DNA from: a virus
Reading direction: 5' to 3' (one strand)
IMG/VR virus record: IMGVR_UViG_3300008259_000384
Span: 1-26,461 of that record
Length of the DNA: 26,461 bases
Shown here: in pieces, positions 14,331 to 20,470 of the stretch
Numbering within the stretch: position 1 is the stretch's first letter
Layout: each line of letters starts with the position of its first letter
Translations under genes and position numbers: made by a program
The notes under the pieces: generated by a model
The model's database searches: none
What the model saw: only the letters and a program-made list of their open reading frames with translations
Told to the model about the DNA's origin: nothing

Positions 14331-14709
14331 ATGTTCAACACATCACTACTTTGAACTAATCACTCGTGATCTAGAACCAGCAGATCCTAACCGAACAGTA
14401 TATCGTATACCATATAACTCTTCATTTGAAGAGGAGTATGAGATCAATGAAAAAGGTTCTTATCTAGTACCGTTAGAAGAGCTAAGAGCTATTGATGCAC
14501 AAAGTGTTGCTATCAATGGTCAATCAGCGTTACTAGAAACAGCTAAGCCTCAAAACATAAAACAAGTTACAGCTTATAAAGCACCTGCTCCTATGGAAGA
14601 TGGTCCATACAGCGAGATGACAATCCGTGACTTTATGGCTATTACTACAGGCAAACCTGTTAGTGCTAAAACATGGCTTAACGAACTTATAAAATCAACA
14701 TCTAAGTAA
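14331..14709 (+). CDS. Frame-interrupted gene; candidate +1 frameshift at CTT_TGA
   Basis: ATG at 14331 opens a frame that stops after seven codons at TGA 14352-14354. One base over, a frame is open from before this ATG to TAA at 14707-14709 and encodes a protein-like sequence (FELITRDLEPADPNR, then MTIRDFMAITTGKPVSAKTWLNELIK) with no usable ATG near its start. The stop is the CTT_TGA string, the site where bacterial prfB shifts +1. Shifting there would give CTT (14349-14351), skip T, then GAA (14353-14355), producing about 125 residues. Alternatives: a one-base sequencing or natural indel, a non-ATG start such as ATC at 14326, or readthrough of the helicase stop, which is in the same frame. 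Function unknown. Confidence 0.6.
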
Positions 14710-14710
14710 T

Positions 14711-15394
14711 ATGGCACAAGGCATCCTAGTTATTGCAGAGTCCGGTGCTGGTAAATCTACCAGTATAGAAAACCTGGACCCAAAAGAAACATTTATTATT
14801 AACGTAGCTAACAAGCCTCTCCCTTTCAAAGGCTGGAAGAAAAAGTACATCCAATGGAGTAAAGATAACCCTACAGGTAATCTGTACACCGGTTCTTCCG
14901 CACAACAAATTGAAGCAGCTTTAGGTTACATCAACTCTAAACGTCCTGAAATCAAGACTATTGTCATTGATGACTTTCAGTACATGTCTAGCTTTGAGTT
15001 CTTTGACCGCAGCGATGAGAAAGGCTATGAGAAATTTACTCAGATCGGTGCTAACCTAGCTCGCATTGCACGTATGCCTAAGGATCTCAGAGATGATCTT
15101 ACTATTTTCTTTCTTACACATGCTGAAGAGTCAACAGACTTAGAAGGTAAACGCAAGTTTAAAGCAAAGACTATCGGCCGTATGGTTGATGAGAAGCTTA
15201 GCCTAGAAGGTTTGTTCTCTATTGTTCTCTTTGGTAAAGTCAAGAAAGACAAAGATGGCAACATCCGTTTTGTATTTGAGACACAAAACAATGGTGAGAA
15301 TACATGCAAAAGTCCTAAAGGCATGTTTGACAGCTTTGAGATAGCTAATGACTTGGCTCTTGTTAAAGAGTCTATATATACTTATGAAAACTAA
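14711..15394 (+). CDS. P-loop ATPase, Sak4/AAA_24-like recombination protein
   Basis: Encodes 227 residues. Walker A is AESGAGKST (9-17; first position Ala instead of Gly), Walker B is TIVIDDFQYM with D87/D88, and a polar strand IFFLTHAEE follows (about 131-139). This size and order fit the AAA_24/Sak4 group of short RecA-like ATPases, which phages use with SSB for single-strand annealing or recombination. The next gene is SSB-like, in keeping with that pairing. It starts one base after the preceding gene's TAA. A role in strand exchange or annealing is inferred from family and neighbour. Confidence 0.75.
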   Translation: MAQGILVIAESGAGKSTSIENLDPKETFIINVANKPLPFKGWKKKYIQWSKDNPTGNLYTGSSAQQIEAALGYINSKRPEIKTIVIDDFQYMSSFEFFDRSDEKGYEKFTQIGANLARIARMPKDLRDDLTIFFLTHAEESTDLEGKRKFKAKTIGRMVDEKLSLEGLFSIVLFGKVKKDKDGNIRFVFETQNNGENTCKSPKGMFDSFEIANDLALVKESIYTYEN

Positions 15395-15426
15395 TTCCTC
15401 ATTTTTTAAATTCAAAAACACAGCGT

Positions 15427-16038
15427 ATGTTCAGTACAAGCGGACAGGAAGTAAAACAAAGTGGCGGTTCTTCCAAGTCATTTAACCCCGGAGTAGTTTA
15501 TGCTCACATTAACAGTGGTCAACTGCGTACATCAAACAAAGGTGACAAGAAAGTACTGGAACTCTATTTAGAGGGACCAGCTCTTGAAAACTTTGAAGGA
15601 TGGCCAATTGACAAAGACAACCCTGATGGACCTAAGTACAAAGGTCAGACAGCTCGTGTTGGAGCCACTATGTGGACTGACGAGTTTGCTAATACAAACG
15701 TATCTCGTAATGAGATCATGTATAAGCTAACTATTATTGCTACAGAACTTGGTCTTAAACATGAACTAGATTCTATTCAGGCTAACACCATTGAAGAATG
15801 GGTTAAAGAAGTAATTGATCTAGTAAAAGGTCAGAACTTATATTGGTTCTTAAAGGGTACAGAGGAAGAATACAATGGAAAGACTATTGTAAAACTATCT
15901 CTGCCAAAATACAAGTTTGTTTCTATTGATGAAGCTAAGCTTGACAAGTTTGATAAATCAAATAAGTATCACTATAAAGCTTTAGTAACAAAGACTGTTG
16001 GAAGCTTTGAGCCAGCCACTGATGATTTTTCAATGTAA
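15427..16038 (+). CDS. Single-stranded DNA-binding-like protein
   Basis: Encodes 203 residues. The central region has beta strands and aromatic residues suited to an OB fold (FNPGVVYAHINSGQL, VLELYLEGPAL, TARVGATMWTDEFA, NLYWFLKGTEEEYNG, KLSLPKYKFVSI). The C-terminus is acidic with a final aromatic (ATDDFSM), like the partner-recruiting tail of SSB and gp2.5 proteins. The N-terminal 18 residues are Ser/Gly/Gln-rich and probably disordered. It follows the Sak4-like ATPase and precedes the primase, and is the last gene before a strong terminator. An SSB role is well supported by context though no family was proven. Confidence 0.7.
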   Translation: MFSTSGQEVKQSGGSSKSFNPGVVYAHINSGQLRTSNKGDKKVLELYLEGPALENFEGWPIDKDNPDGPKYKGQTARVGATMWTDEFANTNVSRNEIMYKLTIIATELGLKHELDSIQANTIEEWVKEVIDLVKGQNLYWFLKGTEEEYNGKTIVKLSLPKYKFVSIDEAKLDKFDKSNKYHYKALVTKTVGSFEPATDDFSM

Positions 16039-16055
16039 GGTTTAATGGTTATCAC

Positions 16056-16086
16056 GGGGACTGGTTTTTACTAGTCCCCATTTTTT
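16056..16086 (+). terminator. Rho-independent terminator after SSB-like gene
   Basis: A 9-bp stem with one G-T pair (16056-16064 with 16071-16079), loop TTTTTA and a T6 tract (16081-16086). It lies 18 bases after the SSB-like stop codon and separates the helicase/recombinase/SSB unit from the primase gene. Confidence 0.88.
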
Positions 16087-16104
16087 ATTTCTAACACCGC
16101 TGCT

Positions 16105-17073
16105 ATGTTTATTACAAAAAACTTAGTGCATGACGTCAAAGATGTCCCGGTGTCCTGGATATTTGAGCACTTTTGCAAGCTCAAAGAAAAGCTTAACGGT
16201 CATGACGTAAAAATCAAGAGTATATTCAATCCTAAAGAACGTACTCCTAGCATGTGTATTTATCTTAATAAGGATAACGTATACAGATATAAGGATTTCT
16301 CATCAGGTAAATATGGCTCTGCAATAGATCTGGTTAAAGATATTACCCAGCTTTCATACTATAAAGCTTGTCAGCAGGTAGTAGAAAAGTATAATGACTT
16401 TGTCCTGCATAACAACGGAGGCTATGATCTTCAAGAGTTTAAACAGGCAAGTAAATACAAAGTATCGTCTACTAAGTCTAGACAGTGGAATACATCGGAT
16501 CAGTATTTCTGGACCCAGTTTAATATTGGAACCAAGCTTTTAACTGAGCACCATGTGATTCCTTTAGAGTCATACTATATGATAAAAGATGATAAAGAAC
16601 TTTGTATCAAAGGAAACTATCTATACGGATATCATAAAGCAGACGGCAGTCTTTACAAAATCTACCAACCAAAGACCCTGGATAAGAAGTTCATTAAAGT
16701 TTCTGACTATGTTCAAGGTTCTGAACAGATTAAAAACCACCCATTTTTAATCATAACCAGTTCTCTTAAAGATATCATGTCTCTAAAAAGTCTAAAGCTT
16801 TCTATAGACATCATAGCCCCAGACTCAGAGAACTCCCTGATCAAAAAGGAGCTAATGAATGAGTACCTGAAAAAGTACAAAAAGGTGGTTGTTCTTTTTG
16901 ACTATGACGAAGCAGGAATAAAAGCCATGGAACGTTACCAAGAAGTGTACCCAGGTGTCCAGACAGCTGTACTACCAATGAGCAAAGATGTATCTGACTC
17001 TATCAGAGATTATACTGCACGGGAAGTGCGTGACAGATTAGTCCCCATTCTGAATAAAAAGTTGGAGAACTAA
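16105..17073 (+). CDS. DnaG-like primase with Toprim domain
   Basis: Encodes 322 residues. The N-terminus (about 38-95) follows the CHC2 zinc-ribbon domain of DnaG in pattern (FNPKERTPSM, then YRYKDFSSGKYGSAIDLV) but lacks its zinc-binding Cys/His set. The Toprim domain (about 210-290) has LIITSSLKDIMSL (215-227), where the usual catalytic Glu is Ser219, and VVLFDYDEAG with D266/D268. E242 in APDSEN lies nearby. The DnaG helicase-binding C-terminus is absent. It would make primers for the family B polymerase with the helicase at 13258-14319. Loss of zinc ligands and the Toprim Glu may mean altered metal use or a reduced activity. Confidence 0.8.
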   Translation: MFITKNLVHDVKDVPVSWIFEHFCKLKEKLNGHDVKIKSIFNPKERTPSMCIYLNKDNVYRYKDFSSGKYGSAIDLVKDITQLSYYKACQQVVEKYNDFVLHNNGGYDLQEFKQASKYKVSSTKSRQWNTSDQYFWTQFNIGTKLLTEHHVIPLESYYMIKDDKELCIKGNYLYGYHKADGSLYKIYQPKTLDKKFIKVSDYVQGSEQIKNHPFLIITSSLKDIMSLKSLKLSIDIIAPDSENSLIKKELMNEYLKKYKKVVVLFDYDEAGIKAMERYQEVYPGVQTAVLPMSKDVSDSIRDYTAREVRDRLVPILNKKLEN

Positions 17074-17078
17074 ATAAG

Positions 17079-17098
17079 TTCTACATTATATTTGTAGA
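17079..17098 (+). promoter_or_regulatory. Bacteroidota-type promoter overlapping TCTACA/TGTAGA palindrome
   Basis: TATATTTG (17087-17094) matches the TAnnTTTG -7 consensus, and TTG at 17062-17064 lies 22 bases upstream as a possible -33. The -7 element is embedded in an inverted repeat, TCTACA (17080-17085) and TGTAGA (17093-17098), so a protein bound here would block or guide RNA polymerase. The ATG of the GIY-YIG gene is 21 bases beyond the -7 element. Confidence 0.55.
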
Positions 17099-17114
17099 GC
17101 TAATCCATATCCCT

Positions 17115-17570
17115 ATGCAACAACCCTGGTTTTATAAAAACAAAGAGGTCCATACTATAGAAGACCTTCCAGATCATGAGAACATCCACGGGTTTGTATA
17201 TCTGATACAAGATACAATTACATACAAATTCTACGTAGGTAAAAAGGTCCTGCGTAATGTTCGTAAAACAAAAATCTCACAGCGTTTAAAGAAAGCTACT
17301 AAGACCCGTAAAACATATCAGCGGACTATAAAAGAGTCTGACTGGAAAGATTATCATGGCTCTTGTAAAGAACTACAAGATGACATACAGAAGTATGGTA
17401 AGCAAAGATTTAAACGCACAATACTAGAACTCTGCTGCACAAAGAAATATTTAAGCTTCTGTGAGATTAAGTGGCAGATTAAACTAGAAGTATTAAATGG
17501 CGGAAGCTATAACGGAAACATCCTGGGCCGTTACTATATCCGGGATATGCAAAACTGTTTTAAATCATGA
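17115..17570 (+). CDS. SegE-like GIY-YIG endonuclease domain protein
   Basis: Encodes 151 residues. GFVYLI (26-31) and YVGKK (40-44) are the GIY and YIG strands; ESDWKDYHGSCKELQDDI (74-91) and the end SYNGNILGRYYIRD follow the SegE-like GIY-YIG family. E117 in SFCEIKWQ is the candidate metal-binding Glu. These enzymes nick or cut DNA; phage members act as homing nucleases or degrade host DNA. No intron or split gene is visible beside it, so homing is not evident. A palindromic promoter precedes it and the next gene overlaps by ATGA. Confidence 0.75.
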   Translation: MQQPWFYKNKEVHTIEDLPDHENIHGFVYLIQDTITYKFYVGKKVLRNVRKTKISQRLKKATKTRKTYQRTIKESDWKDYHGSCKELQDDIQKYGKQRFKRTILELCCTKKYLSFCEIKWQIKLEVLNGGSYNGNILGRYYIRDMQNCFKS

Positions 17571-17776
17571 CTATCTATTTGATAAAGTATACTAACAACG
17601 ATACTAATGAGACTTTTAATCTAGCATTCAGCAACTTAACAGATGCTAGAAAAGAACTTAATAAGCTTATAAAATATGCCGTTGTTACTATTTACAACGA
17701 TGAACAACAAGGTCCAATACGTGTATTCAAGCCAAAGAACCAAGCTGACGTAATCAACCTTATAAATTCACTATAA
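17567..17776 (+). CDS. Small protein of unknown function
   Basis: Encodes 69 residues, coupled by a 4-base ATGA overlap to the GIY-YIG gene. The predicted fold is alternating strand and helix (TIYLIKYTNN, a helix at DARKELNKLIKY, then VVTIYNDEQ). Sequence features are insufficient for a function. The next small gene starts within its TAATG stop/start junction. Confidence 0.55.
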   Translation: MTIYLIKYTNNDTNETFNLAFSNLTDARKELNKLIKYAVVTIYNDEQQGPIRVFKPKNQADVINLINSL

Positions 17777-17931
17777 TGGAAACCGTAACTAAGTCTGTAG
17801 AAGACATTCAAAAAGAATATGACCAGATCATTGCATTTCTGGAATACGAAGAAGCATTTACAGTAGACCCAAGAACGCAGGAGCGTATTCGTAGAAAACT
17901 TCAACAGTTGGGCATATGGCCAGTAAACTAG
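17776..17931 (+). CDS. Very small protein (51 aa) of unknown function
   Basis: Encodes 51 residues. The start sits in TAATG with the previous stop, with TATAAATTC six bases upstream of ATG as seen before other genes. Mainly helical: an acidic first half (VEDIQKEYDQIIAFLEYEEA), then a basic helix (QERIRRKLQQLGIW). Its TAG stop lies 16 bases into the next gene. The tight overlaps on both sides support it being real. Confidence 0.6.
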   Translation: METVTKSVEDIQKEYDQIIAFLEYEEAFTVDPRTQERIRRKLQQLGIWPVN

Positions 17932-18338
17932 AAGAACTAATACTCAAGTATCCTAAGATTTTTGAGCAGTACGAAGGTAATCCTGGTATGGTTAACTGGT
18001 TAGATCTGCCTGAAGGTTGGATACCAGTAGTAGATAAACTATGTGGAGCTATTCAATCATACATAGATAATGTAACCCGATATACAGAAGGTAAAACATA
18101 TAAGACTCCTCAAGTAACCTGCACGCAGATGAAAGAGAAGTTTGGTGGACTACGCTTCTATGTAAACGGAGGAGATAATCATACAGACGGTATGATCTAT
18201 ATGGCAGAGCACTTGTGCTCACTAACCTGTCAAAAATGTGGATCTGAGAAAAACATAGGACAAACAAAAGGTTGGATAGCTACACTATGTGAAGAGTGTG
18301 GTAAAGAACAATCAACTTGGAAAATCAATAACGCATAA
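17916..18338 (+). CDS. Zinc-finger-containing phage protein with EKFGGLRFY motif
   Basis: Encodes 140 residues. EKFGGLRFYVNGG (about 74-86) is a motif seen in many small proteins of unknown role in phages and bacteria. The C-terminal part has CQKCG and CEECG, a likely Zn site for nucleic acid or protein binding. The start overlaps the 51-aa gene by 16 bases and the exonuclease gene starts two bases after its stop. Function not known. Confidence 0.7.
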   Translation: MASKLEELILKYPKIFEQYEGNPGMVNWLDLPEGWIPVVDKLCGAIQSYIDNVTRYTEGKTYKTPQVTCTQMKEKFGGLRFYVNGGDNHTDGMIYMAEHLCSLTCQKCGSEKNIGQTKGWIATLCEECGKEQSTWKINNA

Positions 18339-18340
18339 CT

Positions 18341-19369
18341 ATGGAACTAGAAAGCATAATGCAAGAATCAATAGAAGTCTTAGAAAAAGATTTCTATAAT
18401 AGAAAGTTCTTCTACTCGTACAGTAGCTTGAACAAACTGATCTGGAATCCTCAGATCTTTTATCAAATGTATGTACTGGGTCTGAAAGAAGAGAAGCTAG
18501 ATGCACATCTAGTTCAAGGTAAACTAATCCACCTACTCCTATTAGAGCCTGAAAAGTTTGAGAAAGAGTTTATGATGACTCCTTCCACTCTTCCATCAGG
18601 AAATCTTAGAGTAGTAGTTGACAGAGTATTTAAACACTACACAGAACTAAGTCGTAACGGTGATGACCGTACAGAGCTTGCACAGTTTGACGGTGCTATC
18701 CTGGATGTTATGAGAGACATGAACTACTTCCAGAATCTTAAGACAGATCAGCAACGCCTAGACAAAATTATTACTCCAGAAGCTATATCATACTGGGAGT
18801 TCTTAAAAACCAAAGGAGATAAAACACTTATTGATCCTGACACTTTTAAGTTTTGTACAGACGCGGTTGATATTATTAAGACTAATGAGCAAGTGTGTAG
18901 GCTTATTGGATGTGATGTAACTGAGTTTGACAGCAAAGAAGTAATCAATGAATTACCTGTAAGTGCAGAGTTCAGTAACAAAGCTTACGGTCTTAAAGGT
19001 ATAATTGATAATCTAGTAATTGATCATGATAAAAAGATCATTTACGTTAACGATATCAAGACTACCAGCAAAGATCTAAAAGACTTTCCTGAGACTATAG
19101 AGTATTACTCTTACTGGTTACAAGCTATTATCTACATGATTATAGTTAACCACCTGTACGGAGATCTTACCGGCCAAGGTTATGAGACCAAGTTTCACTT
19201 TGTTGTTATAGACCGGACCTTCCAAAGCTATGCCTTCCCTGTTTCTGAAGAGACACTAAACAAGTGGCTGGACAGATTCCAAGACTGTATAGCCAAAGCA
19301 GAGTGGCACTATAAAAACAGGAGCTATGAGCTACCTTATGATTTTGCAAAAGGGCTTGTAGTTCTATAA
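18341..19369 (+). CDS. PD-(D/E)XK exonuclease (RecE/Cas4/RecB-like)
   Basis: Encodes 342 residues. Family motifs are in order: QGKLIHLLL with H64, an acidic residue near E209, GIIDNL with D223, NDIKT with D238 and K240, and WLQAIIYM with Q261 and Y265. This is the core of RecB-type nucleases used by phages for exonucleolytic DNA resection before annealing. With the Sak4-like ATPase (14711-15394) and SSB-like protein it could form a recombination system. No iron-sulfur Cys cluster like that of Cas4 is apparent. The start follows the previous gene by two bases. Confidence 0.8.
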   Translation: MELESIMQESIEVLEKDFYNRKFFYSYSSLNKLIWNPQIFYQMYVLGLKEEKLDAHLVQGKLIHLLLLEPEKFEKEFMMTPSTLPSGNLRVVVDRVFKHYTELSRNGDDRTELAQFDGAILDVMRDMNYFQNLKTDQQRLDKIITPEAISYWEFLKTKGDKTLIDPDTFKFCTDAVDIIKTNEQVCRLIGCDVTEFDSKEVINELPVSAEFSNKAYGLKGIIDNLVIDHDKKIIYVNDIKTTSKDLKDFPETIEYYSYWLQAIIYMIIVNHLYGDLTGQGYETKFHFVVIDRTFQSYAFPVSEETLNKWLDRFQDCIAKAEWHYKNRSYELPYDFAKGLVVL

Positions 19370-19378
19370 ATAGAACTA
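19359..19378. repeat. Perfect palindrome TAGTTCTA-TAAA-TAGAACTA
   Basis: An 8-bp perfect inverted repeat with a 4-base loop spans the exonuclease stop codon and the bases just before the next ATG. Its arms contain TTCTA/TAGAA, related to the TTCTACA/TGTAGAA sites found in other gaps, although the central CA/TG is absent. It may be an operator or an RNA hairpin affecting expression of the 19379 gene. Confidence 0.5.
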
Positions 19379-19942
19379 ATGATGATAGAGAGCTTATACA
19401 CGAAATATTTCCAGAAGTCACGGTCCTTCTTGTTCCCCGCCCTGGGGATCAAGAAGACCGCAAACTTCTCTCCGTCTGGAACTTATGTGGCCCTAGATGG
19501 TCTAATCCAGCCGGAAGATGTCAAACTAATCTGTGCTTACAAAGAAGACCCCTCTGAAGGGTTCAGGATCTTTGAAGAGCAGATGCTTTTAAGTAATCCT
19601 TTATTCAACCAAGTACTCCATATCCGTGATTATAACCTCTATGTATTTGATTTTCAGACATATACAGACGACTGGTTTAACTTTATGCTTGGCAAATACT
19701 CTAAGCTATCCAATGTTTTAAAGAGAGCTATCAAAACGTACTACGGGGAAAACTCTACCGAGTACAAGTACATAGAGTCCTTTTTGTATCCTGATAAGCA
19801 CTTTGAAGTATACGCAAAGCTTCTAGACGTAGAAGTCCGCACTCTTAGAAAAATAGGAGAGCTCTGTGACCCCTGTGACTTAGAAAAAGAAAACCTAAAA
19901 ATTCCTGTAGAAGATTTGGAGATCTTGCAGAAAACTGTTTAA
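19379..19942 (+). CDS. Phage protein of unknown function
   Basis: Encodes 187 residues, not recognised. It has a beta-containing N-terminal half (TYVALDGLIQPEDVKLICAYK, YNLYVFDFQTYTDDW) and a helical C-terminal half (LSNVLKRAIKTYYGE, EVRTLRKIGELC). No signal peptide or membrane segment is seen. ATG at 19382 is an alternative start. It sits between exonuclease and polymerase genes, so a replication-linked role is possible but unsupported. Confidence 0.65.
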   Translation: MMIESLYTKYFQKSRSFLFPALGIKKTANFSPSGTYVALDGLIQPEDVKLICAYKEDPSEGFRIFEEQMLLSNPLFNQVLHIRDYNLYVFDFQTYTDDWFNFMLGKYSKLSNVLKRAIKTYYGENSTEYKYIESFLYPDKHFEVYAKLLDVEVRTLRKIGELCDPCDLEKENLKIPVEDLEILQKTV

Positions 19943-19967
19943 TTTTGTAGAACTTAATTATAGACCT
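19942..19967 (+). promoter_or_regulatory. TTTTGTAGAACTTA element shared with the 11.9-kb region
   Basis: ATTTTGTAGAACTTA (19942-19956) is identical to 11890-11904, and TAGACC follows in both places with different spacing. Here the 26-base gap between genes consists almost entirely of this element, so it may be a promoter or operator for the 19969 gene. There is no TAnnTTTG here. Confidence 0.5.
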
Positions 19968-19968
19968 T

Positions 19969-20373
19969 ATGAATAAATCAATGATGCTAGTTACCGGCAG
20001 CTGGGGTAACAACAAGACATTTAAAATGATCCCTGTTACACCAGAGTGTCCTTTTAACGAAGCAATATTTGACCGTGATAGTAAAGTACTTGCTCTTATT
20101 GGTAAAGAAAAGAAACAGAGCATGCACATGGTTGCAAAGCTTGATGATAACGGAGATGTTAAAACACTAAAGTTAGGAAGAAGAGCAGGTGGTAAAGAGT
20201 ATGCAGAAGAGCGTAAGACTCTAGAAACATACTATGAATACTATGTAGAGAACCCAGATGAAATTAAAAATATAATCAACCTGTTTGCTGTAAACGCTGA
20301 CTCCTTTGACTACACTCAGTATATGGAGCAAGCATATGTAGAAGAACCTACTAGTAATCTAATCACTGTCTAA
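19969..20373 (+). CDS. Phage protein of unknown function
   Basis: Encodes 134 residues, not recognised. A strand-rich N-terminal half (MLVTGSWGNNKTFKMIPV, SKVLALIGKEKKQSMHMVAKLDD) is followed by a charged turn (LGRRAGGKEYAEER) and a helical, acidic C-terminal region. A terminator lies shortly downstream, so it ends a transcription unit. A possible DNA or RNA contact through the basic turn is speculative. Confidence 0.65.
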   Translation: MNKSMMLVTGSWGNNKTFKMIPVTPECPFNEAIFDRDSKVLALIGKEKKQSMHMVAKLDDNGDVKTLKLGRRAGGKEYAEERKTLETYYEYYVENPDEIKNIINLFAVNADSFDYTQYMEQAYVEEPTSNLITV

Positions 20374-20400
20374 CGACAGTCCTATGACCAAACCCAACCT

Positions 20401-20428
20401 AAAGGCAGATTTAAACCTGCCTTTTTTT
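20401..20428 (+). terminator. Rho-independent terminator before DNA polymerase gene
   Basis: An 8-bp stem (AAAGGCAG 20401-20408 with CTGCCTTT 20417-20424), an 8-base loop and a T7 tract (20422-20428). It is 28 bases after the stop at 20373 and 43 bases before the polymerase ATG, so the polymerase needs its own promoter or readthrough. Confidence 0.85.
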
Positions 20429-20470
20429 GGCAAGACTAAAGGGGGAACAGCTTAACTGAACGTCCGTATC

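Noticed and set aside
14317-14709. Stop-codon reassignment or readthrough of the helicase TAA
   Set aside because: TAA, TAG and TGA all end other genes here at sensible places, so the code is standard; readthrough of this one TAA is less likely than a frameshift or indel after ATG 14331.
17115-17570. Homing endonuclease within an intron or intein
   Set aside because: Flanking genes are complete and uninterrupted, so no intron or split gene is evident.
20384-20455. A 23-codon ORF (ATG 20384) spanning the terminator
   Set aside because: It overlaps the hairpin fully, has no family features and is probably chance.
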